Source: Pseudomonas brassicacearum (lineage in GTDB: Bacteria > Pseudomonadota > Gammaproteobacteria > Pseudomonadales > Pseudomonadaceae). Taken from it: a stretch of 64,000 bases of DNA. This document shows, in pieces, positions 25,977 through 34,658 of the stretch (position 1 is the first letter of the stretch; every line of letters begins with the position of its first letter). The notes under the pieces were generated by a model, which was not told the DNA's origin, did not search any database, and was given only the letters and a program-made list of their open reading frames with translations. Location: positions 1,391,430 to 1,455,429 of the forward strand of contig NZ_CP007410.1 in the NCBI RefSeq assembly GCF_000585995.1, written 5' to 3'. The position numbers and the translations under genes are program-made.

Positions 25977-26723
25977 ATGAATCATGCCCCTAACGCCGTA
26001 GCCCGCCTGCGCGACCAGCGCATCGATGAGGGTATCAAGCCGATTCAGGCCCGTGGTTGGCGCGCTCCCCGTTGCAGCGCCTGCCGGGTGATCGAGAGTC
26101 ATTGCCTGTGTGCCTGGCGTCCAAGCGTTGAGACCCGCTCCGGGATCTGCCTGATCATGACCAACAAGGAAGTGTTCAAGCCGAGCAACACCGGTTGGTT
26201 GATTGCCGACGTGGTGCGCGACAATCACGCCTTCATCTGGTCACGCACCGACGTCGACGCGCAACTGCTGGCGCTGCTGAATGACCCGCAATGGCAGCCG
26301 TACCTGGTGTTTCCTGGCGAATACGTAGAGCCATCGCGGGTCACCCACACGGTTGAACTCGATTCTTCCAAGCGTCCGCTGTTCATTCTGCTGGACGCGA
26401 CCTGGACCGAGGCGCGGAAGATTTTCCGTAAAAGTCCCTATTTTGACCGACTGCCGATCCTGAGCCTGTTGCCCGACAAGTTGTCGCGCTACCGCTTGCG
26501 CCGTTCCACCCGCAGTGAGCACCTGTGCACCGCCGAAGTGGCGGCGTTATGCCTGGAACTGGCAGGGGACAGCGATGCCGCGTCGGCCCTGGACGCCTAT
26601 TTCGATGTGTTCAGCCAGCATTACCTGGGCGCCAAACGCCAGCAGGAGGTGAATGTATCGACCCCGGCCCATGCCGAGTTGCAACCCTTTATCCGTACGG
26701 CGCAAGCAGTGTTGGCCCAATAG
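25977..26723 (+). CDS. tapT: tRNA uridine aminocarboxypropyltransferase (DTW domain)
   Basis: A 248-aa DTW-domain protein. It has the Cys cluster CSACRVIESHCLC, MTNKEVFKPSNTGWLI, and the signature DATWTEARKIF. The family adds a 3-amino-3-carboxypropyl group from SAM to tRNA U47. ATG 25977 (MNHAPNAVARLR) is used; the 25926 in-frame start reads through upstream non-conserved sequence. Confidence 0.85.
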   Translation: MNHAPNAVARLRDQRIDEGIKPIQARGWRAPRCSACRVIESHCLCAWRPSVETRSGICLIMTNKEVFKPSNTGWLIADVVRDNHAFIWSRTDVDAQLLALLNDPQWQPYLVFPGEYVEPSRVTHTVELDSSKRPLFILLDATWTEARKIFRKSPYFDRLPILSLLPDKLSRYRLRRSTRSEHLCTAEVAALCLELAGDSDAASALDAYFDVFSQHYLGAKRQQEVNVSTPAHAELQPFIRTAQAVLAQ

Positions 26724-26937
26724 TGGCCCATACTGCACGCAGCGGTGGCGGTGCTGCTTGACCACCCTGGCTTCGCTGGGCATGCTGGGCGCCGACCAGG
26801 GTGCGGCCAAAGTTTGAAACGCTGTGTTTGGCGTTGAACATGCCCCTGTGGATACTGCTGCCGGGCGGTATCTTGAGTGGTTTTGGCGAGGCGCGAATGC
26901 ATCGGGCCTGCCATTAAAAAACAGGATCATTTTAAAA

Positions 26938-27591
26938 ATGGCCACATACGAAATCCTGATTGCTGATGATCACCCGCTCTTTCGCAGTGCGTTACATCAG
27001 GCAGTGACCCTGGGCCTTGGCCCGGATGTCCGGCTGACGGAAGTGGCCAGTATTGCGGAACTGGAGATCCGGTTGACCGAAAAGGCTGACTGGGACCTGG
27101 TGCTGCTGGACTTGAATATGCCGGGTGCCTATGGTTTTTCCGGTTTGGTGCTGTTGCGTGGTCAATACCCGCAGATCCCCGTGGTGATGGTTTCAGCCCA
27201 GGAAGAAGCGTCGGTGATGGTCAAGGCCCGGGAGTTCGGCGCCAGCGGCTTCATTCCCAAATCCAGCTCTCTGGAACAGATCCAAAAAGCCGTGAAGGCT
27301 GTGTTGGATGGCGATGTGTCCTGGCCGCCCCAGGCGTTCGAAGCAGTCAGCGTGTCCGCCGAAGCCAAAGCCGCCAGCGAAGGCCTGGCCAGCCTCACGC
27401 CGCAGCAGTTCCGGGTGTTGACCATGGTCTGCGAAGGCTTGCTGAACAAGCAGATTGCCTATGAGCTGAGCGTGTCGGAAGCCACCATCAAGGCCCACGT
27501 AACGGCCATCTTTCGTAAACTGAACGTGCGCACCCGGACCCAGGCGGCTTTGCTGTTGCAACAACTTGAGTCAATTTCACCGCAGCCTTAA
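26938..27591 (+). CDS. erdR: Response regulator ErdR (NarL/LuxR type)
   Basis: A 217-aa regulator. The receiver domain has DDH, the phospho-acceptor Asp in LLDLNMPG and Lys in IPKSS. The C-terminal LuxR helix-turn-helix is LTPQQFRVLTMVCEGLLNKQIAYELSVSEATIKAHVTAIFRKL. ErdR controls acetate and ethanol metabolism genes in pseudomonads, where it also lies next to dgkA. ATG 26938 is the family start. Confidence 0.85.
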   Translation: MATYEILIADDHPLFRSALHQAVTLGLGPDVRLTEVASIAELEIRLTEKADWDLVLLDLNMPGAYGFSGLVLLRGQYPQIPVVMVSAQEEASVMVKAREFGASGFIPKSSSLEQIQKAVKAVLDGDVSWPPQAFEAVSVSAEAKAASEGLASLTPQQFRVLTMVCEGLLNKQIAYELSVSEATIKAHVTAIFRKLNVRTRTQAALLLQQLESISPQP

Positions 27592-27663
27592 CGCTCTTGT
27601 TCACGCTTTTTTGACCGGTTATGAATTAGCTTCTCCACTCCTTTCGATCAGTTGCCTACTCAT

Positions 27664-28026
27664 ATGTCACCTTTTAAAGGCCAAACGGGCCTGAAACGCA
27701 TCCTCAACGCCTCTGGATATTCTCTGGATGGGCTGCGTGCAGCGTTTGTCGGCGAAGCGGCTTTCCGTCAGTTGGTGCTGCTCAATGCCGTGCTGATTCC
27801 GTTGTCGTTTTTCCTGAATGTCAGCCGCGTCGAGCAGGCGCTGTTGATTGCGGTCTGCCTGCTGGCGTTGATTGTGGAGTTGCTCAACTCTGCGGTGGAG
27901 GCGGCCATCGACCGCATCTCGCTGGAACTGCACCCACTGTCAAAAAACGCCAAGGACATGGGCAGCGCCGCCCAGTTGGTCGCGCTGACGATGATCGCGT
28001 TGGTGTGGGGAGTGGTGCTGCTTTAA
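27664..28026 (+). CDS. dgkA: Diacylglycerol kinase DgkA
   Basis: A 120-aa inner-membrane kinase with three hydrophobic segments and the signature ELLNSAVEAAIDRISLELHPLSKNAKDMGSAAQ. It phosphorylates diacylglycerol to phosphatidate, recycling lipid left by periplasmic glucan or LPS modification. ATG 27664 (MSPFKGQTGLKRI) is preferred over the ATG four codons upstream. Confidence 0.93.
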   Translation: MSPFKGQTGLKRILNASGYSLDGLRAAFVGEAAFRQLVLLNAVLIPLSFFLNVSRVEQALLIAVCLLALIVELLNSAVEAAIDRISLELHPLSKNAKDMGSAAQLVALTMIALVWGVVLL

Positions 28027-28038
28027 GCGTCCAGGCGC

Positions 28039-28965
28039 TCAGGCAATGGCCGGCAGTACGATTTCATCGCTACGCTGGACCCCGGCGGTGAAGGCTCGGC
28101 ACAGTTCGAGGAACTCACGCATGGCCGATGTCTGATATTTCTGTTTGTGCCAGATGAAATAAAACTGCCGGGCCAGGTCCATGTCCGGGGTCTCCACCGC
28201 GACGAGGCTGCCACGGCGGAAAGCGTCGCGCAGGGCCAGGCGTGAGATGCAGCCAATCCCCAGGCCGGACTCCACGGCGCGCTTGATGGCTTCGGTGTGC
28301 TCCAGCTCCAGGCGGATATTCAACGCGCTGCGATGGTGGCGCATGGCTTGGTCGAAGGTCAGGCGTGTGCCAGAGCCCTGTTCCCGAAGAATCCACGCTT
28401 CATGGGTTAGCTCCTCCATGGTCGCTTGGCCGCGCTTGGCCAGGGGGTGTTGAGGTGCACAGAACACCACCAGTTCGTCCTCGACCCAGCTCTGCACTTC
28501 GATGTCCGGATGGCTGCAATCGCCTTCGATTAGACCCAGATCAATTTCATAGTGGGCAACCTGTTGCACGATATTGGCAGTGTTCTGCACGTGCAGCTTC
28601 ACCTGGCTTTCCGGATGGCGCTGCATGAAGCCGCCGATCAACAGGGTCGCCAGGTAATTGCCAATGGTCAGGGTCGCGCCGACCGCCAGTGAGCCGAAAC
28701 CGGACTTGCCGTTGAGCAGGTCTTCGATCTCCTTGGCCTGGTCCAGCAGCGCCACCGCCTGGGGCAGCAGCTGTTTGCCGAGGGCATTGAGACTCAGGCG
28801 TTTGCCGGCGCGGTCGAACAATTGGCAGCTGGATTGACGCTCCAGTTCGGTGATGGAGGTGCTGGCGGCCGACTGCGAAAGATTGAGCAGGCCCGCAGCA
28901 CGGGACACACTCTCTTGCTGAGCGACGGCGACGAAGACTTGAAGTTGACGTAGAGTAAATCGCAT
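28039..28965 (-). CDS. finR: LysR regulator FinR
   Basis: A 308-aa LysR-type activator. It has an N-terminal winged helix (MRFTLRQLQVFVAVAQQESVSRAAGLLNLSQSAAST) and a C-terminal co-inducer domain. It is divergent from fpr across 121 bp, the conserved arrangement in which FinR activates fpr under oxidative stress. ATG 28965 is the family start; the longer ORF runs into the shared promoter. Confidence 0.9.
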   Translation of the reverse strand: MRFTLRQLQVFVAVAQQESVSRAAGLLNLSQSAASTSITELERQSSCQLFDRAGKRLSLNALGKQLLPQAVALLDQAKEIEDLLNGKSGFGSLAVGATLTIGNYLATLLIGGFMQRHPESQVKLHVQNTANIVQQVAHYEIDLGLIEGDCSHPDIEVQSWVEDELVVFCAPQHPLAKRGQATMEELTHEAWILREQGSGTRLTFDQAMRHHRSALNIRLELEHTEAIKRAVESGLGIGCISRLALRDAFRRGSLVAVETPDMDLARQFYFIWHKQKYQTSAMREFLELCRAFTAGVQRSDEIVLPAIA

Positions 28966-29086
28966 ATCGATATAACCGATAACCCTTATCTTAATAATCC
29001 ATTTAACAGATATTGTCGCCGCCATTAGAATGCGATGCAATTGCGCACATTGACGACGCAGGCATCATTCCCAGGAGTCCCCGTAC

Positions 29087-29866
29087 ATGAGCAACATGAA
29101 CCACGAGCGTGTCCTCAGTGTTCATCACTGGAACGACACTCTGTTCAGCTTCAAGTGCACCCGCGATCCGGGCCTGCGCTTCGAGAACGGTCAGTTCGTG
29201 ATGATCGGCCTGCAGCAGCCCAATGGCCGCCCGCTTATGCGCGCTTACTCGATTGCCAGCCCGAACTGGGAAGAGCATCTCGAATTCTTCAGCATCAAGG
29301 TGCCTGACGGTCCACTGACTTCCCAGTTGCAGCATCTGAAGGAAGGCGACGAGATCATCATCAGCAAGAAGCCCACCGGCACGCTGGTGCTGGACGACCT
29401 CAAGCCTGGCAAGCATTTGTACCTGCTCAGCACCGGCACCGGTCTGGCGCCGTTCATGAGCGTCATCCAGGATCCGGAAACCTATGAGCGTTTCGAAAAA
29501 GTGATCCTGTGCCACGGCGTGCGTTACGTCAATGAAGTCGCCTACCGCGAGTTCATCACCGAGCACTTGCCCCAGAATGAGTTCTTCGGCGAAGCGCTGC
29601 GGGAAAAGCTGATCTACTACCCGACCGTGACTCGCGAGCCGTTCGAAAACGAAGGCCGCCTGACCGACCTGATGCGCAGTGGCAAGCTGTTCCGCGACAT
29701 CGGCCTGCCACCGATCAACCCGCAGGACGACCGTGCGATGTTGTGCGGCAGCCCGAGCATGCTCGACGAAACCAGTGAAGTGCTCAACAGCTTCGGCCTG
29801 ACCGTTTCGCCGCGCATGCGTGAGCCGGGTGATTACCTGATCGAGCGGGCGTTTGTAGAGAAGTAA
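29087..29866 (+). CDS. fpr: Ferredoxin-NADP+ reductase
   Basis: A 259-aa flavoprotein with FAD motif RAYSIASP, NADP motif GTGLAPFMSV and the bacterial subclass I C-terminus ERAFVEK. It moves electrons between NADPH and ferredoxin or flavodoxin. Probably switched on by the divergent FinR. Confidence 0.95.
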   Translation: MSNMNHERVLSVHHWNDTLFSFKCTRDPGLRFENGQFVMIGLQQPNGRPLMRAYSIASPNWEEHLEFFSIKVPDGPLTSQLQHLKEGDEIIISKKPTGTLVLDDLKPGKHLYLLSTGTGLAPFMSVIQDPETYERFEKVILCHGVRYVNEVAYREFITEHLPQNEFFGEALREKLIYYPTVTREPFENEGRLTDLMRSGKLFRDIGLPPINPQDDRAMLCGSPSMLDETSEVLNSFGLTVSPRMREPGDYLIERAFVEK

Positions 29867-29888
29867 GGTGTTGTGGTGACTGATAGAT

Positions 29889-29983
29889 CGCCATCGCGAG
29901 CAAGCTCGCTCCCACATGGGGATTTGGATTGAATCCAAACGCGTGAACAACCTGTGGGAGCGAGCTTGCTCGCGATGGCAGCG
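29889..29983. repeat. REPIN (GTGGGAGCGAGCTTGCTCGCGATGG type)
   Basis: GCCATCGCGAGCAAGCTCGC and its inverse flank about 35 bp between fpr and its terminator. Confidence 0.9.
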
Positions 29984-30006
29984 ACTCGGTCCAACTGACA
30001 GAGCAT

Positions 30007-30049
30007 AAAAAAGCCCGCGCCGCCTGATAAAGGCCGCGCGGGCTTTTTC
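30007..30049. terminator. Bidirectional terminator between fpr and trmO
   Basis: AAAAAAGCCCGCGC ... GCGCGGGCTTTTT hairpin with A- and T-runs, between convergent genes. Confidence 0.9.
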
Positions 30050-30060
30050 GTTTCCGGGTT

Positions 30061-30759
30061 TTATTTAACGACAGGAACGACTTCCAACACACGGATCAAC
30101 CCCGGCTGCGGGTAATGCCAGCGAACGTCCAGGTCCCAGAACTGTGCGCCGTATTCCCGTTCGACGGTAGGAATCTGGTACGCCGGGCGTGGGTCTTGGG
30201 CCAGGCACTGTTCGATCAGCTCCACCAAGGGCTCTGCCAGGCGCGTGGCGTGAGCCCGGGCTTGTAGCAGGGCTGTGTCCGCCCATTGCACGGGGATCAG
30301 CTCAGGCGCCGCACTGGCGATGTTGTTGGAGGCCGCGCCGATGATGTCGGCGTAAGGCACGTAGGGCTTGATGTCCAGCACCGGCGTGCCGTCCAGCAGG
30401 TCGATGCCCGAGATCCAGAGCCGACCGGCCTCGACCCGTTCCAGCTTAACCACCGACTGGCCGATGCCATTGGGGCGGTGGGTGGCGCGGGTGGCGAATA
30501 CGCCCATGGACTTATTGCCGCCCAAGCGCGGCGGACGGACCTTCAACCGTGGCTTGTCTTCCAGTGCCTGATGGAACAGGAACAGCAGCCAGACATGACT
30601 GACCTGCTCCAAGCCCTGCACCGCATCACCCTGATCGAACGGCGCCACCAGCTCCAGCACTCCGCGTGCGGCCGGGGCCAGTTGCGGTTGGCGAGGGATG
30701 GCGAACTTCTCCTTGAAACAGGAGCGGACGAAGCCGATGGGAGAGACGCTGTAGGTCAT
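30061..30759 (-). CDS. trmO: tRNA t6A37 methyltransferase TrmO
   Basis: A 232-aa protein of the YaeB/TsaA family (MTYSVSPIGFVRSCFKEKFAIPRQPQLAP; NKSMGVFATRATHRPNGIGQSVVKL; LDGTPVLDIKPYVPYAD). It uses SAM to methylate N6-threonylcarbamoyl-A37 of tRNA. The start at 30759 is the family start; the longer in-frame ORF reads into a REPIN. Confidence 0.92.
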   Translation of the reverse strand: MTYSVSPIGFVRSCFKEKFAIPRQPQLAPAARGVLELVAPFDQGDAVQGLEQVSHVWLLFLFHQALEDKPRLKVRPPRLGGNKSMGVFATRATHRPNGIGQSVVKLERVEAGRLWISGIDLLDGTPVLDIKPYVPYADIIGAASNNIASAAPELIPVQWADTALLQARAHATRLAEPLVELIEQCLAQDPRPAYQIPTVEREYGAQFWDLDVRWHYPQPGLIRVLEVVPVVK

Positions 30760-30824
30760 GGGTTGGGATCGAGGCGAGGTTGAAAGGGCATCATAGCGCG
30801 AGAGCTGAAATCGACACGGTCCTC

Positions 30825-30934
30825 TGTGGCGAGGGAGCTTGCTCCCGCTGGGCTGCGAAGCGCCCCCCCTGGTGTTGTCTGACACACCGCGAGGGGACGC
30901 TGCACGTCCAGCGGGAGCAAGCTCCCTCGCCACA
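30825..30934. repeat. REPIN (GTGGCGAGGGAGC type)
   Basis: TGTGGCGAGGGAGCTTGCTC at the left and its inverse at the right, upstream of trmO. Confidence 0.9.
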
Positions 30935-30998
30935 AAAGCCCCCAGGATTCAGCGGTTCTTCAAAACAAAAGTTTTCAGGATTCAGCTGTCCTTCAAAG

Positions 30999-31460
30999 TC
31001 AGCCGCGAACGCGCAGCGTCAGGCCCTTGAGGAAGTTGCGCAGCAACTGGTCGCCGCACGGGCGATAGTTGGTATGACCGAATTTGCGGAACAGTGCACT
31101 CAATTCCGGCTTGGACACCGGGAACTCGGCGGCCTTGAGGATGGCGTGCATGTCGTCTTCCTTAAGCTCGAAGGCCACCCGCAGTTTCTTGAGAATGATG
31201 TTGTTGGTCACCGGCACTTCGATTGGTTGCGGCGCACGGCTTTCGTCCTTGCCACGCTTGAAGATCACCAGGCCATCGAGAAAATGCGCCATGACGTCAT
31301 CAGGGCAGAACACAAAACCTTCTTCTTCATCTTTCTTGAGGTAGCCCGCCAGGTCCGCCAGGGACACGTCCAGGCCGCCAAGCTTGATGATCTCGATGAC
31401 TTTCTTGTCGCTGATGTCGAGCATGTAGCGCACGCTGCGCAGTACGTCGTTGTGAACCAT
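30999..31460 (-). CDS. DUF1456 family protein (YehS-like)
   Basis: A 153-aa cytosolic protein made of two related helical halves of about 68 residues: VLRSVRYMLDISDKKVIEIIKLGGLDVSLADLAGYL and ILKKLRVAFELKEDDMHAILKAAEFPVSKPELSALF. This is the internal duplication of DUF1456. Function unknown. Its end (FRKFGHTNYRPCGDQLLRNFLKGL) is conserved in the family. Confidence 0.85.
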   Translation of the reverse strand: MVHNDVLRSVRYMLDISDKKVIEIIKLGGLDVSLADLAGYLKKDEEEGFVFCPDDVMAHFLDGLVIFKRGKDESRAPQPIEVPVTNNIILKKLRVAFELKEDDMHAILKAAEFPVSKPELSALFRKFGHTNYRPCGDQLLRNFLKGLTLRVRG

Positions 31461-31517
31461 GTGTGCAATCCTGATTAATCGGCAGTGGGCGCCCCAACTC
31501 GGTGCGGCGCCGGAAAA

Positions 31518-32228
31518 TTAGAATTTCTCTTTGGTAGACAGGTAGCGCCACTGGCCCAACGGCACCTTGCCGATGGACACGCCGCCGATGCGGATGCGAC
31601 GGATGGCGACCACCTTGAGGCCGACCGCCTGGCAGAACAGCGCGATCACGCCCGGTTGCGGGTTCTTCATGGCAAAGCGCAGGCGGTTCTCGTTTTGCCA
31701 GCTGGCCTTGACCGCTGGCAGCTCTTTGCCTTTGTAGGTCAGGCCATGGTTCAAACGATTGAGACCATGGGCGACCATCTCGCCTTCGACTTCCACCACG
31801 TATTCCTGCTCGATCTTGGCGGCATCGGCGGTGAGCTTGCGCAAGATCTTCCAGTCCTGGGTGAACACCAGCAGCCCACTGGCGTTGGCCTGCAGGTCGG
31901 CGCTGGCGGTCAGGCGCAGGAAGTGGCCCTTGAGCGGTCGCTTGCCGAAGCGGTGCTCCTCGCTCAGGGTCTGCGGCCCAAGGGACGCCATCGCGGTGTC
32001 CACATCCATGCCCACCGGGGCGTTCAGTAGAAGGGTCACCGGTTCCGGCGCGGTGGCCTTGGCCTCGGGGTCCAGTTCAACTGTCTGGGTGGTGACCTTG
32101 AATTGCGGCTCGTCGATCACTTCGCCATCCACGGTGACCCAGCCGCCCTCGATGAACAGCTCAGCCTCCCGACGGGAACAGCCGACGAGTTCGATGAGGC
32201 GTTTGGAGAGACGAATCGGGTCAGTCAT
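31518..32228 (-). CDS. RsuA-family pseudouridine synthase homologue lacking the catalytic Asp
   Basis: A 236-aa protein. It has an N-terminal S4 RNA-binding domain (RLSKRLIELVGCSRREAELFIEGGWVTVDG) and an RsuA/RluB-type synthase domain ending RRIRIGGVSIGKVPLGQWRYL. The catalytic segment normally reads RLD-x3-EGLL; here it reads DLQANASGLLVFT, so Gln113 stands where Asp is expected. It may bind RNA without isomerising it, or use a different residue. ATG 32228 is chosen; the longer frame is not conserved. Confidence 0.75.
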   Translation of the reverse strand: MTDPIRLSKRLIELVGCSRREAELFIEGGWVTVDGEVIDEPQFKVTTQTVELDPEAKATAPEPVTLLLNAPVGMDVDTAMASLGPQTLSEEHRFGKRPLKGHFLRLTASADLQANASGLLVFTQDWKILRKLTADAAKIEQEYVVEVEGEMVAHGLNRLNHGLTYKGKELPAVKASWQNENRLRFAMKNPQPGVIALFCQAVGLKVVAIRRIRIGGVSIGKVPLGQWRYLSTKEKF

Positions 32229-32310
32229 GACAGGGCCGTAACAAAAAGAGGGTGGGCATTGTACCTGCCTGGCGCCGGTTAATCGCGGGTCCATTTGCCT
32301 TGTGTGGCTT

Positions 32311-32784
32311 TTAGCCGCGTCGGGCCTTGAGGTCCGGCTGTTTGTAGCGCATGTGCAGCAGCGGGTAAGGCTGGTTCATGCCGTCCCGTTCCGAGCGGCC
32401 GACCACTTCGAAGCCTTGCTTGAGGTAAAAGCCCAGGGCTTGCGGGTTCTGTTCGTTGACATCCAGTTGATCGGCGTTCAGCTGTTCCATGGCGTAGCGC
32501 AGCAGTTGCTTGCCCAGGCCCTGGCCGCGGTGCTGCGGGTCGATGAAGAGCATCTCGATCTTGCCGGCCGCGACGCCGGCGAAACCGGTGATTCGCTGGC
32601 GAGCGTCGCGGGTGCAAATGAGCATCACCGCGTCCAGGTAGCGGGTCAGCACCAGGTTCTTCAGCAGCTCGATGTAGCTGTCCGGCAGAAAATCATGGGT
32701 GGCCCGCACCGACGCCTCCCAGACCCGGGTCAGTTCCTCATAGTCGCTCGGTTTCGGTGTATGGATGACCGAATGCTGCCGCAT
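32311..32784 (-). CDS. GNAT-family N-acetyltransferase
   Basis: A 157-aa acetyltransferase. The acetyl-CoA loop is IDPQHRGQGLGKQLLRYAM, followed by LDVNEQNPQALGFYLKQGFEVVGR. It resembles the YjaB subgroup. The substrate cannot be told. Confidence 0.82.
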   Translation of the reverse strand: MRQHSVIHTPKPSDYEELTRVWEASVRATHDFLPDSYIELLKNLVLTRYLDAVMLICTRDARQRITGFAGVAAGKIEMLFIDPQHRGQGLGKQLLRYAMEQLNADQLDVNEQNPQALGFYLKQGFEVVGRSERDGMNQPYPLLHMRYKQPDLKARRG

Positions 32785-32836
32785 GCCCGCCTGTTCCTTA
32801 TGCTGGATGTCCGGTGTTTCTCCATACGATAGCCGT

Positions 32837-32873
32837 AAAAAAGCCCCGCATCTTGTCGCAAGGCGGGGCTTTT
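32837..32873 (-). terminator. rimO terminator
   Basis: AAAAAAGCCCCGC ... GCGGGGCTTTT hairpin beyond the REPIN that follows the rimO stop. Confidence 0.75.
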
Positions 32874-32916
32874 AAAATTTTTGAGGTGGGCGAGTTAATA
32901 GCTGTAAGCACAGAAC

Positions 32917-33012
32917 CTGTGGCGAGGGAGCTTGCTCCCGCTGGGCAGCGCAGCGGCCCCCGCTTTTTGCGATTGCTGCGCAATCGAGCGGGAGCAAGCT
33001 CCCTCGCCACAA
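32917..33012. repeat. REPIN (GTGGCGAGGGAGC type)
   Basis: CTGTGGCGAGGGAGCTTGCT and its inverse lie between rimO and its terminator. Confidence 0.9.
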
Positions 33013-33042
33013 AAGCCCGCTCGGCTTAAGCCCAGGCCTGGA

Positions 33043-34383
33043 TCAACCGATCTGTTCAGCCCACAAGTCATATTCGTCGGCGTCGGTCACCTTGCACCAG
33101 ACCTTGTCGCCTGGCTTGAGGTTGCTGCCGTTGTCGATGAAGACGTTGCCATCGATTTCCGGCGCGTCGAAGAAGCAACGGCCCACGGCACCTTGCTCGT
33201 CCACTTCATCCACCAAGACTTCGATTTCACGGCCGATGCGCATTTGCAGGCGCGCGGAGCTGATGGCTTGCTGGTGCGCCATGAAACGCTCCCAACGGTC
33301 CTGCTTGACGTCATCCGGTACCACGTCAAGGTCCAGGTCGTTGGCCGGTGCGCCTTCGACGGGGGAATACTGGAAGCAGCCGACACGGTCGAGCTGGGCT
33401 TCGGTCAGCCAGTCCAGCAGGTACTGGAAGTCTTCTTCGGTCTCGCCGGGGAAGCCGACGATGAAGGTCGAACGGATGATCAGGTCCGGGCAGATTTCGC
33501 GCCAGTTCTTGATGCGGGCCAGGGTCTTGTCTTCGAAAGCCGGGCGCTTCATGGCCTTGAGGACTTTCGGGCTGGCGTGCTGGAACGGGATGTCCAGGTA
33601 CGGCAGGATCTTGCCGGCCGCCATCAGCGGGATCAGCTCGTCGACATGCGGGTACGGGTAGACGTAATGCAAGCGGACCCAGACGCCGAGGGTGCTGAGG
33701 GCTTCGCACAGTTCGGTCATGCGGGTTTTCACCGGCGCGCCGTTCCAGAAACCGGTGCGGTATTTCACGTCGACGCCGTAGGCGCTGGTGTCCTGGGAAA
33801 TCACCAGCAACTCTTTGACGCCGGCCTTGACCAGGCGCTGGGCCTCGTCGAGCACATCGCCCACCGGGCGGCTCACCAGTTTGCCGCGCATCGACGGGAT
33901 AATGCAGAAGCTGCAGCTGTGGTTGCAGCCTTCGGAGATCTTCAGGTAGGCGTAGTGGCGCGGGGTCAGCTTGATGCCCTGTGGCGGCACCAGGTCGATC
34001 AGCGGGTTATGGTCCTGGCGTGGCGGCACTGCGTCGTGCACGGCGTTGACCACCTGCTCGTACTGCTGCGGGCCGGTCACGGCCAACACGCTCGGGTGCA
34101 CGTTGCGGATGTTGCCTTCTTCCACGCCCATGCAGCCGGTGACGATGACCTTGCCGTTTTCCTTGATGGCTTCGCCGATCACTTCCAGGGATTCAGCCTT
34201 GGCCGAGTCGATGAAGCCGCAGGTGTTGACCACTACCACGTCGGCGTCCTGGTACGTGGACACAACGTCATAGCCTTCCATGCGCAGCTGGGTCAGGATG
34301 CGCTCGGAGTCGACCAGAGCTTTCGGGCAACCCAGGGATACGAAGCCAACCTTCGGATTGGCTGGCGCGGTAGTGGTGGACAT
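33043..34383 (-). CDS. rimO: Ribosomal protein S12 methylthiotransferase RimO
   Basis: A 446-aa radical-SAM enzyme. It has the N-terminal UPF0004 domain with Cys residues ([31 protein letters not shown]), the radical-SAM CxxxCxxC in [13 protein letters not shown], and a C-terminal TRAM domain. It methylthiolates Asp88 of S12. ATG 34383 ([19 protein letters not shown]) is chosen over the 5' extension. Confidence 0.96.
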   Translation of the reverse strand: MSTTTAPANPKVGFVSLGCPKALVDSERILTQLRMEGYDVVSTYQDADVVVVNTCGFIDSAKAESLEVIGEAIKENGKVIVTGCMGVEEGNIRNVHPSVLAVTGPQQYEQVVNAVHDAVPPRQDHNPLIDLVPPQGIKLTPRHYAYLKISEGCNHSCSFCIIPSMRGKLVSRPVGDVLDEAQRLVKAGVKELLVISQDTSAYGVDVKYRTGFWNGAPVKTRMTELCEALSTLGVWVRLHYVYPYPHVDELIPLMAAGKILPYLDIPFQHASPKVLKAMKRPAFEDKTLARIKNWREICPDLIIRSTFIVGFPGETEEDFQYLLDWLTEAQLDRVGCFQYSPVEGAPANDLDLDVVPDDVKQDRWERFMAHQQAISSARLQMRIGREIEVLVDEVDEQGAVGRCFFDAPEIDGNVFIDNGSNLKPGDKVWCKVTDADEYDLWAEQIG

Positions 34384-34658
34384 GTCTAACCTCGGTGTAG
34401 GGGGGATCGTCTCTTGCCGAGACAGGGCGCCTGGCGCGCCTCTGATCAAAAAGTGCGCAATTCTATCCATGGTCGACGCACTTGACCAGCTTTATACCGG
34501 GAAATACGACGAGTGCTGCGCTATGCTTCGCGCCTTTACGTTCTGTAGATTTCTATAGTCAACAAAACGTCTGTAACAACACGTAAAACAGCGCATGCTG
34601 CTTCAACAAGGCAAAGTGCTTCGTTCAAGCAGGCAGGTTTGGCAATCAGGAGTGTTGG

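Noticed and set aside
32932..34389. 485-aa open frame antisense to rimO
   Set aside because: Shadow frame that begins in a REPIN; no domain.
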